Assembly (NCBI RefSeq): GCF_036324505.1
Contig: NC_086356.1
Coordinates: forward strand, 16,789,744-16,853,743
DNA: 64,000 nucleotides
Reading direction: 5' to 3'
Source: Eleginops maclovinus
Taxonomy: Eukaryota; Chordata; Actinopteri; Perciformes; Eleginopidae
This document shows positions 1-10,303 of this stretch, one piece after another; the stretch's first letter is position 1, and each line of letters begins with the position of its first letter. A program made the translations under genes and the position numbers. Below the pieces are notes generated by a model. That model did no database searches. It saw nothing but the letters and a program-made list of their open reading frames with translations, and was not told the origin of the DNA.

Positions 1-1553
1 ACAGGACATCAGATACAGAGAAGAACAACAATTTTAAGAACTGTAGGAAATGTTAGCCAAGACAACCAATTAGGATTTATCTTTTCTGATTCCACTTCAA
101 TTAAGGATTGCTGCTTTTATAGCTGGAGAAGAGAGCTACGTTAAGACCACTAAGAAACAAAAAATACAAATTCAGTTCATTATAGCTGGAAGCCCTGAGC
201 ATGATTACCATTAGAAATGTTCTTGTAGTGCTGGAAATATATAAAACAAATAGCGACGCAAAGCTTTAAATCATGTGTCACACATTGAAAAGAGAAAATG
301 ATGTTGGATGGCGTGACTTAGTGCTATTATTATGTATTAAACATCCATAGCAGAGCTGTAATGTGAGGGGAAACCTTTCAATATGGTTTTCAGCAAAGTG
401 TAAATAGAACTTAAAAGATTCTACTGGTTCTCACATTCATAATGTCTAGCCCCTCACTATCTGAACAGGAGTAGGCGACAAGAGAGTAAAGTGTTAGTGA
501 TCCTCCTAGCATCCCATGTGTGATACACATCCCACCGGTATGCCGTAGCAACCTGGACAGAATTCAATCACACACAAGCTGCAGCTGTAGCAGAAAGAGA
601 GAGGGGGGTGGGGGTTGGACAATAATCAAAACAAACCAAAATAACAAATATAAACACAAAGCTAGAGATAAGCAATACTATATTTTCTAGATAGAGACAG
701 TAAAGAGTGGACAACATGGGAAAGTATGAAAGGAAACAAACCAAAATAAATAAATAAATAAATAAAAAGAGACAAGGTGTCCATCTTGGAAGGCTCAGCA
801 GGCTATTCTCCTGGTCACATTCCCCCTTGAAGGCTGCGTTGGCCCGATCGGGGATAGTGGCTTGGAAAACAATGCCTGACTCAGGCTAGTGTAGTGTAAC
901 AGCTGGGCCAGTCTAGTCATCTGATATGCACACATAATCACACAGAAAAAACATACAAAACCAAATTAATAAACTCAGTAGCCATCCAGCACCAAGTCAC
1001 GTGGACAAAAAGCATCAAGTTAGAGGTGATATCATTTGTTTGACTGTACACAAGGGGGGGAAGTTAAAAGAAAGGGAGCACCAAAAATGAAAAAGAGAGA
1101 AAAGGATTAATTAAGCTGTGATACCATGGACTTATTTTGTCATTTCAATGAAACAAGTAATGGCAGTTTATTACAGGAAATACTCAAGCTACTTGTCTCA
1201 CATAATCCAGTGTTTACAGTGAGTAAAGCAATGTAGTGCAGCTTCAAAAACACTCATCACTGCTCTAATGATAGAAACAACCTTGTGACTGCAAACAGAA
1301 ACCTTGGCTGGGCACTACCGGAATACGATGGCTTGGGTTTTAAGAGGTGATACAACCAGACACCTGTGTACAATACTAGTGTCATAAGTAGCTAAAAATC
1401 AAGACTACCCAACTGGCACAACTCCATGTGAAAAAAAGAAAACAACAACCCATAATTCAACCAAAACAGCAAACGGTTGAATTTAAAGGGAGGACCTCAT
1501 AGCAACTCGTACATTGCATTTGTATTACTTTAAAGAAAACGACTTTCACTCAC
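1..1553 (-). other. SREK1: SREK1 intron 2 (partial), no further exon seen
   Basis: This stretch lies downstream of SREK1 exon 2 on the minus strand and should be part of intron 2. I looked for a third exon continuing the protein after the residues PCAEG and found none, so exon 3 is probably beyond the left edge. It holds only low-complexity tracts, including a short AAAT repeat at about 747-766. Confidence 0.6.
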
Positions 1554-1962
1554 CTTCCGCACATGGCACCACTATCAAAGCTCTGTCAATAAAAACAGTA
1601 TTGGTGAGATGTTGCGCCACACCAACACTTGAGGGGTCTCGGTACTTTATATAGCACACTTTGGACGAGAAAGACAGAGGGGCATTACTGTGAAGTAAAG
1701 CACAAACAGAAAACAAGATGGGTTAGTTATTTATTTCATCCATTATATTTTAATTTGCATGTTTAAGTTGGTTGCAGAAGGCCTCAGATCTGCGGTGTCG
1801 CATAGCTAGCCATGCCGGGGTAGGGTGCTCTTACTCGGGAGGGTAGAGCCGCAGCTCTTCGATGTCTCCGAGGAAGCCGAACAGGGTGCGCATCTGCTCG
1901 CTGCTCACGGCCGAGGACAGGTTGGTGACCTGGACGACAGCAGTCCCTGGTATCCCGCTCAT
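1554..1962 (-). CDS. SREK1: SREK1, first two coding exons (splicing regulator, RRM start)
   Basis: Two minus-strand exons match the N-terminus of splicing regulatory glutamine/lysine-rich protein 1, a nuclear SR-related protein that modulates splice-site choice. Coding exon 1 is 1835-1962: ATG at 1960-1962, 42 codons plus 2 nt, donor GTAAGAG. It includes the motif VTNLSSAVSSEQMRTLFGFL. Exon 2 is 1554-1687, after a CACAG acceptor, and ends at donor GTGAGT. The phases join to give PPDNAPLSFSSKVCYIKYRD. Together they cover most of the first RRM, whose RNP1-like strand is KVCYIKYRD. The human protein, as I remember it, is nearly identical here apart from its extreme N-terminus. The later RRM and the SR/EK-rich tail lie outside the window. 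No frameshift is seen. The start is the first ATG and leads directly into the conserved block. Confidence 0.9.
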
Positions 1963-2830
1963 TGTGCAACCTGATAGAAACGCTTGGCAACCTATAAATG
2001 GTGTTTTTATACAATATTTATTTCTCTGTCATCCCGCTCGTCGCCGAGCAGCGTACATCCAAGCGGGCGGAGCGACAGGTTTCACGGTCTTCCTCTTATT
2101 TTTAAACCCGGTTGATAATAAACTCTTTGGTGCAGTACTGCCCTCTATTGTGTGGAAAGCAAAAGTACTAATACTACACTGTAAAATATACTGCATTATA
2201 AGTAAAATGATTGCAAATATACTTAAAGTATAAGGAGTAAAGGCACTTACTCGATAAACGGTTGAGAGGCACACTAGTTATTTCTATTTGACCGGTTAAA
2301 GGAGGGCTTTGTGTACAGTGAGTAAACTGTGGAGCGGATAAACAATCATGGAAGCTTTGTTTATTTATCTCCTTCGTGAGACTGTCTCCAGCTCCCGTGG
2401 AATAAAAGTAAAAGTGTGAACTGTAAATGGTTTAAAAGTTGAGTTGAAGTGGGTTATTGTTGACTTTTGCAGTGAGAGAAACCCTTTTAAAAGAGCATCA
2501 CCGTGACGTATGGGCAAGATAAATATAATATGTAAGAACTTTAAATCAAGATAACTATTAACTGTAACTTTCAAGGTATTCCTTTACGGAATCATGATTG
2601 CTACGGTTGTATAATCACAGTGAAAAACTGAAACAAAAAATGAAATATCTAACAAAAAGAAAAGAAACCCTTTGCTTTTTTTTTAGATAGGCCTATTGCG
2701 TTTATATTTTCTCTTGGACCTTTTAAATCTATGAAAAGTATCTGGAATATGTTTTTTATGTGAATGTAGAAATGTTTCACACAAGAGTTTCACATCTGGC
2801 TATCAAGATGTTTCTACTTGAACATTATTT
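1963..2830. other. SREK1 upstream/promoter region, otherwise no gene seen
   Basis: This lies directly upstream of the SREK1 start codon, so its left part must hold the 5' untranslated region and promoter. I see no TATA box I would trust. Short open frames here on both strands have no recognisable domain. Confidence 0.4.
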
Positions 2831-2847
2831 AGAAAATAAGTTGTTGT

Positions 2848-4345
2848 TCCATCCATCCATCCATCCATCTTCTCCCGCTTTTCCGTCAGGGTCGCGGAGG
2901 TAACAGCTCCAGCAGAGAGCCCCAAACTTCTCTTTCCCTGGCCACATCAACCAGCTCTGACTAGGGGATTCCAAGGCGCACCCAGGCCAGCGAAGAGATC
3001 TATATAATCCCTCCACCTGGTCCTAGGTCTACCCCTCGGTCTCTTCCCAGCTGGACGTGCCTGGAACACCTCCCCAGGGAGGCGCCCAGGTGGCATCCTC
3101 TCTAGGTGCCCGAACCACCTGAACTGGCTCCTTTCAACGCAAAGGAGCAGCGGTTCTACTCCGAGTACCTCCCGGATGACTGAACTTCTCCCCTTATCCC
3201 TAAGGGATATGCCAGCCACCCTGCGGAGAAATCCCATTTCGGCCGCTTGTATCCGAGATCTCGTTCTTTCGGTCATGATGACCCATCCTTCATGACCATA
3301 GGTGAGGGTAGGAAAGAAGATGGCGCGGTAGACTGAGAGCTTTGCCTTCTGGCTCAGCTCTCTTTTCGTCACAACGGTGCGACTGCAGTACCGCTCCCGC
3401 TGCTCTGATTCTCCAGCCCATCTCACGCTCCATTGTTCCCTCAATCGATAACAAGACCCTACTTGACTCCTTCACTTGGGGTAAGGCCTCATTCTCTACC
3501 TGGAGTGGACAGTCCATCGGTTTCCTGCTGAGAACCATGGCCTCAGATTTGGAGGTGCTGATCCTCATCCCAGCCGCTTCACACTCGACCGCGAAACGAT
3601 CCAGTGAGTGCTGAAGGTCACAGACCGATGAAGCCATAGCCATTAGGACCACATCATCTGCAAAGAGCAGTGGTGCAATCCTTAGCCCACCGAACTGCAG
3701 ACCCCCTCCCCCACGACTACGCCTCGAAATCCTGTCCATGAATATCACAAACTTGGTGACTCAAGATTGGTGAAAAAGCGCAGCCCTGGCGGTGTCCAAC
3801 CCTCACTGGAAATCGGTCCGACGTGCTACCGAGGACCCGGACACAGCTCTCGCTTTGGGAGTACAGAGATTGGATAGCCCTGAGTAGAGACCCCCTCACC
3901 CCATACTCCTCAGCACCTCCCACAGTATCTCCCTGGCAACCCGGTCATACGCCTCCTCCAAATCCACAAAGCACATGTAGACCGGATGAGCGTACTCCCA
4001 GGCCCCCTCCAGGATCCTTGCAAGAGTGAAAAGCTGGTCCGTCGTTCCACGACCAGGACGAAAACCGCATTGTTCCTCTTCAATCTGAGGTTCGACAATC
4101 GGTCGGACCCTCCTTTCCAGCACCTTAGAGTAAACTTCCCCGGGGAGGCTGAGTAATGTGATGCCTCTGTAACTGGCACACACCCTCTGATCCCCCTTTT
4201 TAAAAAGAGGAACCACCACCCCGGTCTGCCACTCCTTCGGTACTGTTTCCGACTTCCACGCAATGTTGATGAGACGTGTCAACCATGACAGTCCCTCAAC
4301 ACCCAGAGCCATAGCCGGTTTAGTAGGTTTAGATAAATACACAAA
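2848..4345 (-). mobile_element. Degenerate non-LTR retrotransposon (LINE) 3' part
   Basis: Minus-strand open segments encode broken reverse transcriptase. About 4345-3900 carries palm/finger sequence including GFRPGRGTTDQLF. About 3748-3290 carries the catalytic motif FADDVVLMA. About 3444-2947 carries the thumb and C-terminal region, with LTYGHEGWV and KRPRGRPRTRW. The segments are in different frames, so the copy is dead. The element ends at 2850-2870 in a short CATC repeat, consistent with a LINE whose 3' end is a microsatellite. The clade was not determined; the sequence resembles a very common teleost LINE family. Confidence 0.85.
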
Positions 4346-4790
4346 CAAGCATCTGTTGACTTGTGCATCCCCTGCTTCTTCTTATCCAAGGATGCCATCA
4401 TGACCGGGTCAGTATTTTTTGACTAAATATATCAAATATAATATATATTCAGCACCAATTTAAAATATAACGATTACTTGAATCTAGCTTTGGTCGCTTT
4501 CTGTGATCGGCTGAATTTGCTGTCACTCTTGAGATTGAAAATGGATGGATGGGTGTGATATTTAAATATCTGAAGAGGATTTTCACACTTGAAGAATACC
4601 TCCATTGTGATCCTCCTCTGTAACAATACATTACCGCTGAATTACTCTGCAAGACCCAAATACACACGACCAAAAGGAAAGTGAAATAGTTTATTTAGAA
4701 GTAGATACAAGTCCTACTTCATGGACCTCTACTCTTTAAAGATTATAATAGCAGATAAAAGTATTCAGCAGAAAAACAATCTGCAATTAT
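4346..4790. other. Intergenic, nothing recognised
   Basis: AT-rich sequence with no coding exon, TIR or RNA gene that I can support. Confidence 0.4.
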
Positions 4791-4794
4791 TTAA

Positions 4795-5535
4795 ACAATA
4801 GGTTAATAGTTTGAGTCATGAAGCAAAAATGCCATTTATTCTCTGCTTGTAGCTTTTCCAATGTTACAATGTGCTGCTTTTCTCTGTTTATGACACTTTA
4901 AACTGAATTGCTTTCAGTTGTGGCCCTATTTTATCAACTTACAATTCATAAAGGAACCTACGTGCAGATAAATATTAAGGGTCAAGTTGATCCATGGGGA
5001 AAAGCTGGTCAAAAGCACACCCCCTACTTGAATTTCAAACGCATGTATAGCAAACTAAGAAGAAAGTCATTCTAGTTTGGATCCATGACGCAGAAATACA
5101 GAAAATGAAAACCGTCGACATGGTGCTTACGTCTAGCGTTATACTGACACAAGAATCAAGTGACTTAATGTGGGAAATAAGTTTTGTTTTCATCTTATCT
5201 GCAATATACTGCACAATGGAGGCAAAGGAGTAGTCAGATCGGTGAGCAGGGCCCACTGAAGCACCATTCAGCTCATTGAGTTTCATAATGGGGTTAAATT
5301 TTGTGAAAGGCAATCTTTCTTTAGCGACTGTATAGGCTGCCCTGAATGAACTGGCTGACACGTTTAACGCAGAGGAATTTAATTCCACAACTTTTGTTGG
5401 AAAGATATCTTTCTTTTTAAGGTCTGCTATTTCCATAGCTCGGTTGTGAGCAACACTGTCACGGTGGATGTACATTTTTTTACGCAACTTGCACTCATAG
5501 TGGTGTGGTGGTGTAGTGCAGCCATGCTGCATTCA
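4795..5535 (-). mobile_element. hAT-type transposase fragment, copy 1
   Basis: A minus-strand open frame (5532-5035) reads like the N-terminal part of a domesticated-hAT type protein of the ZNF862/KIAA1586 kind, with FTKFNPIMKLNELNGASVG and SFASIVQYIADKM. No start, TIR or catalytic core can be defined, so it is a fragment. The same sequence is repeated in a much more indel-ridden form at 6519-7085. The family name is an inference from memory. Confidence 0.55.
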
Positions 5536-5835
5536 CGGTGCTTTATTAGCCCACAAGTTTGTTTAGGCTACTCTTATTACTTGTCATGTCGAGCTATTTA
5601 TCTTTATCAGCAATGTTACTCTGTATGTGAAAGGGAAAATAGCTTTATTTGTAATTAAAATATCATACTGTTGTATTTTCAGAGACCCCCACAGATATTT
5701 GAGTCAACTGCTTTCATGGGAGCCAGTCCTCACTCTATGGGAGCTCAGCTCCCACTGGCTACCACTGGCTCCCACCTAACTCGAACCCTGTATTCATGTA
5801 TTGTGTTCATTTCTCTTGTAAGAACACCACACATA

Positions 5836-6517
5836 CAGTGGGGCAAAAAAGTATTTAGTCAGCCACCAATTGTGCAAGTTCTCCCATTTAAAAAGATGAG
5901 AGAGGCCTGTAATTTTTATCACAGGTATACCTCAACTATGAGAGACAATATGAGAAAAAAAAATCCAGGAAATCACATTGTAGGATTTTTAAAGAATTTA
6001 TTTTCAAATGATTGTGGAAAATAAGTATTTGGTCAATAACAAAAGTTCATCTCAATACTTTGTTATATACCCTTTGTTGGCAATGACAGAGGCCAAATGT
6101 TTTCTGTAAGTCTTCACAAGGTTTTCACACACTGTTGCTGGTATTTTGGCCCATTCCTCCATGCAGATCTCCTCTAAAGCAGTGATGTTTTGGGCTGTCG
6201 CTGGGCAACACGGACTTTCAACTCCCTCCAAAGATTTCCTATGGGGTTGAGATCTGGAGACTGGCTAGGCCACTCCAGGACCTTGAAATGCTTCTTACGA
6301 AGCCACTCCTTCGTTGCCCTGGGGGTGTGTTTGGATCATTGTCATGCTGAAAGACCCAGCCACGCATCATCTTCAGATGCCATGCTGAGGAAGGAGGTTA
6401 TTCACTCAAAATCTCACGATACATGTGCCCCATTCATATCTCTTCCCTTACACGATCAGTCGTCCGGTCCAAGTATTGCAGAAAAACAGCCAACAGCAAT
6501 TATGTTTCCACCACATA
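5836..6517 (-). mobile_element. Tc1/mariner fragment, one end only
   Basis: It begins with the terminal repeat CAGTGGGGCAAAAAAGTATT immediately after a TA dinucleotide. It runs through the 3' part of a minus-strand Tc1 transposase, matching the copies at 38.7, 40.3 and 53.9 kb. At about 6517 the homology stops abruptly and joins a second copy of the neighbouring hAT fragment. From about 6190 on there are many single-base indels relative to the other copies. Non-functional. Confidence 0.9.
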
Positions 6518-6518
6518 G

Positions 6519-7085
6519 TTAATAGTTTGAGTCTTTTGGATGCATATTCTTGCTTGTGCTTTTCCAATGTCACAAAGTCGACGCTTTCTCTGTTTTGACA
6601 CTTAAACTGAATTGCTTCAGTTGTGGCCTATTTTATCACCATTACATTCCTAAAGATACCTCTCGTGCGATACAATACTAAGGTCAGTTGATCCATGGGA
6701 GAAACTGTCAAAGACAGCCCCTACTTGAATTTCAAGCATGGTAGCAACTAAGAAGAAGTCTTCTAGTTTGGATCCCTGACGCGATAAGAATGAAACCGTA
6801 CGATGGTGCTTCTCTACTGTATACTGACACAAATCAGGTACTTAATAGTGGTGATAGTTATGTTTTCATCTATCGCATTACTGCACAATTGAGGCACAAG
6901 GAGTGTCAGATCGGTGGCAGGCCCCAGACGAGCAATTCAGCTCATTGTAGTTTCATATGGGTTAAATTTTGTGCACAAGGCATCTTTCTTAGCGACTGTA
7001 AGCTGCCCTGAATTGAATGTGCAGTTTAACGCAGTGGAATTTAGTTCACAACTTTTGTTTGGAAATACATACACCCAAACCATTA
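6519..7085 (-). repeat. hAT fragment, copy 2 (diverged duplicate of 4797-5405)
   Basis: Blocks such as TTAATAGTTTGAGTC, TTTAACGCAG and CACAACTTTTGTTTGGA recur in the same order as at 4797-5405, separated by frequent one- to three-base gaps. The reading frame of copy 1 is destroyed here. Confidence 0.75.
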
Positions 7086-7471
7086 AGAGACATAATAAAG
7101 AAGGTCAAGCATCATCTCAGCTCCTCATTTCTGGACACTGGACCTTTGGCCTTAAGTTAAGTGGTGTTCTGGCCGACACACCAGGGTGGTCCTAGTGACA
7201 CACTAGACAACTAGTGCCAACACTGAGTTACCTTTAACTCTCCACTACACTAAGTTTATAGTATGAGGTAATATTAGTAAAAAGAGAATCGGGCAGTCTA
7301 TCGATGAAGAGGGGTTCATTATTTTGTGCTAATTGTTCTGTTGAAGGCTGAAGAAAGAACAAAACATTTTAGGCTAAGATAATGGCCCGAGGCTGTGGTG
7401 CTGTCCGGAGTGAATGGGGTCTCCCTAGAGTTCAATAAGGTCCCAAAGTTTTACTCCATTATGCTGACATC

Positions 7472-7680
7472 CCGTCCAGCAGTGGCTCAGTCAGTAGGGG
7501 CTTGGACTGGGTATCGTAGGGTTGCCGGTTCAAGTCCCCGAACAGACTTGAAAATATGGAAAGTGCAAAATAGCCGCCCACTGCTCCTAGAACTAGGATG
7601 GGTTAAATGCAGAGGACAAATTTCACTGTGTGTCTGTGTGCTCTGCTGTGTGCTTGTATGTGACTAATAAAGAGGGTTTC
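7472..7680 (+). mobile_element. tRNA-derived SINE
   Basis: A tRNA-like head carries a box A-like GTGGCTCAGTCAGTAGG (about 7482) and a box B-like GGTTCAAGTCC (about 7528). A body containing GGATGGGTTAAATGCAGAGG follows, a core seen widely in teleost SINEs. The tail ends in TGACTAATAAAGAGGG. The head would provide an internal RNA polymerase III promoter. Confidence 0.8.
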
Positions 7681-7845
7681 ATCCTGTAGTGTTGCCTGCA
7701 GTGTTGCCGCTAAATGACTAAATCCATGCGCAAACATGGAAATCAAAGGCTGTTAAGCTTAAACAAACCCTTTCATCAACAGACACTTCTTTATTTACTG
7801 TTTTTTTGTAATCTGACTTCTCAAAAGTGTTTTTTCTTTGGTAAA

Positions 7846-8063
7846 CATACAGCCGTGAAAAAATTAAGAGACCACTTCAGCAATATCAGTTTCTCTGGTT
7901 TATTATTTATAAGTATGTCTTATTATTTATTTATTGTATTCTATAAACTACTGACAATTTTTCTCTGTGTTGGAATTCAACAGACACTGGAATGGCTTCC
8001 ATACATGTAGAGATAAAGATTTAAGAAAAAATTGTAGTGGTCTCTTAATTTCTTCCGGAGCTA
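7846..8063. mobile_element. Small TIR element (Tc1/mariner-type MITE)
   Basis: Terminal inverted repeats of about 26 bp bound a 0.2 kb AT-rich body with no coding capacity. The left end is CAGCCGTGAAAAAATTAAGA and the right end, in reverse complement, is AGCTCCGGAAGAAATTAAGA. Both continue with GACCAC. A TA dinucleotide flanks each side, as expected for Tc1/mariner target duplication. Confidence 0.75.
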
Positions 8064-8073
8064 AAACCTAGAC

Positions 8074-10300
8074 CAGGGGTGCCCAACTAGTCGATCGCGG
8101 TCTACCAGTCAGCAGGCTGAGTTCCAGTCGATCGCGAGAAAATGTTGTGTGTAGGCTATCCTCCTACTGTTGTGTAAAATAGGCCTACATTAAAACTTCC
8201 AACTTAAAACATCTTAAATAGGCACAATGAACTGCTGATCGCGTGAAGCAGTGTGTAGATTTGTACAGCTATAGTAAGGTAGATCAGGCATAATCAAAGA
8301 AGAAATCTCATGCGCTTCTTTCTATCTGCGCGCGCATGGTATGGTTGCTAGGTTCTAACTAAGGACCCGGAAGTGTGCGAGAAGCTTGACTAGAGCGAGT
8401 GGATACTACCATGGAGGCAGAAGCTAAAAAATCTAAAACTTATCATTTTCAGAGTGGGAGGAGGATTATTTTTTCGTGTATTCGAATGCCAAGTCCATCT
8501 GTCTTATCTGCAATGCAAATGTGGCTTTACCAAAGAAAGGGAATTTGGAGCGGCATTTCAAGAAGGTCCACAAGAGCTACGATACAAACTTCCCAGCTAA
8601 ATCACCACTGCGCGGCCGAAAAGTCAAGGAATTGAAAAGTCAGCTAGCAGCACAACAGTCCATTTTTACCAGGCCCAATACCACGAGTAAGGCTGCAACC
8701 ATAGCTTCTTATCATGTCTGTCGTGTTCTTGCAAAAGGAAAGAAATCTTTCAAGGATGGTGAGATTGTGAAAGAAGCGTTCATGGAAGCCGCAGATGCTC
8801 TTTTTGCCGATTTTAAAAATCGAAAGGAGATTGTGTCTGCTATTCAGGATGTGCAGCTATCAAGAAATTCTGTTACACGGCGATGCGAGGGAATGGCGGA
8901 GGATGTTGAACAGCAATTGAGGAATGATGTTGACATACGTGAGTGTTTTTCTCTGCAATTCGATGAATCCACTGACGCTGTGGATGTGGCTCAGCTATTT
9001 GTGTTCATTAGAACGGTTTTCGACAACATGAGTGTAAAAGAAGAGCTGCTGACCATTTTGCCTTTGAGAGGGCACACAAGAGGCACACATAGATATTCAG
9101 GTTTGTATGGAATTCGTTAGTAAGAGCAAGTTGCCCCTCTTCAAACTCATCTCCATTACAACTGATGGGGCTCCAGCAATGATTGGACGTACTGCTGGGT
9201 TCATTGGATTGTGCAAACAGTCTGAATCTTTCCCGGATTTCCTGAATTACCATTGTATAATTCACCCGCAAGGGTTGTGCGGGAAGATTTTAAATATGAA
9301 GGACGTGATGGACGTGGCTAACAAGATTGCCTGTTCTGTTCGGGCCAGGAGTCTGCAGAGGCGATTATTCCGTGCGCAACTGGAGGAGACCCGTGCAGAA
9401 CACACAGATCTGCTGCTGCACACAGACGTAAGGTGGCTCAGCAGAGGTACATTTCTGGAACGGTTTTTTGAATTGTTGCCCGAAAATTAAAGAATTTCTG
9501 AAACCTTCAAACCATACTGAATATGCACAGCTAGAAGACAGTCAGTGGCTCTTGGATTTGGCCTTACTTACTGATCTGACTGACAAGCTCAATCACTTGA
9601 ATCTAGAGCTGCAGGGTAAGAACAAACACATCATCACCATGATCAGCTCCGAGAACACCTTTAAAAGCAAGTTACAGCTGCTATCAAGCAGGTTGCAACA
9701 GTGTGATCTGCGGAACTTTCCACACATGGACACAGAACTTAAGCGTCAGGGCAAAGACTGTGCGGAGCTTGAGAGTGCACGTTATAATGATCAAGTGCAA
9801 AGCATCTTGTCAGAATTTGACAGGCGCTTTACTGACTTTGCATCCATTGAGCCTGTCAGTTTTCTCAGTTTTCCATTTGGGGAAAATATAGATGTGGATT
9901 GTATAACGTCCAAAGTGGCATCACTCTTCAACCTGGAGAGCGGTGCTATTGAGAATGAGATCCTCACACCAAATAATGACATTGAGCTCAAATCAAGAGC
10001 TACACCGGACACAAATGTCCAATTCTGGAATCTGGAATGCAGAAAGAGAAGTACCCCAACCTCAGACAAACTGCAAAGAATTTGACTGCACTTTTTCGAT
10101 CAACATATTTGTGTGAGTCTGCCTTTTCACATATGAAAATCATTAAGTCAAAATACAGATCCACCATGACTGATGACCACCTTGCGGCCTGCTTACGGCT
10201 GACACTCAGCTCCTACTGTCCTGACTATGAGAGACTGGCTTGCTTGCTTTTGTGACATTAAAAACTCTTTAGCAACTTCGAACTCAGCGTCAATTATAGT
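8074..10300 (+). mobile_element. hAT transposon, GTF2IRD2/Charlie8-type, broken
   Basis: The left end CAGGGGTGCCCAACTAG is a typical hAT terminus, and the coding region runs on the plus strand. A BED-like zinc finger is visible at about 8480-8580 (CLICNANVALPKKGNLERHF). The catalytic-region motif DESTDAVDVAQLFVFI follows (about 8961), then an ITTDGAPAMIG-type block (about 9155) and LHTDVRWLSRG (about 9415). The C-terminal dimerisation-region motif STYLCESAFSHMKIIKSKYR ends at about 10160, with a stop near 10255. The frame changes at least at about 8460, 9090, 9480 and 10060, so it is not functional. No matching right terminus was found before L1 sequence begins, so the right end was probably lost. 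Confidence 0.85.
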
Positions 10301-10303
10301 CGA

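Noticed and set aside
3342..4029. Plus-strand open frames within the 2.8-4.3 kb region
   Set aside because: These are antisense shadows of the minus-strand LINE reverse transcriptase.
7482..7545. Possible tRNA gene
   Set aside because: Box A and box B are present, but the cloverleaf is not complete and the body and tail are those of a SINE.
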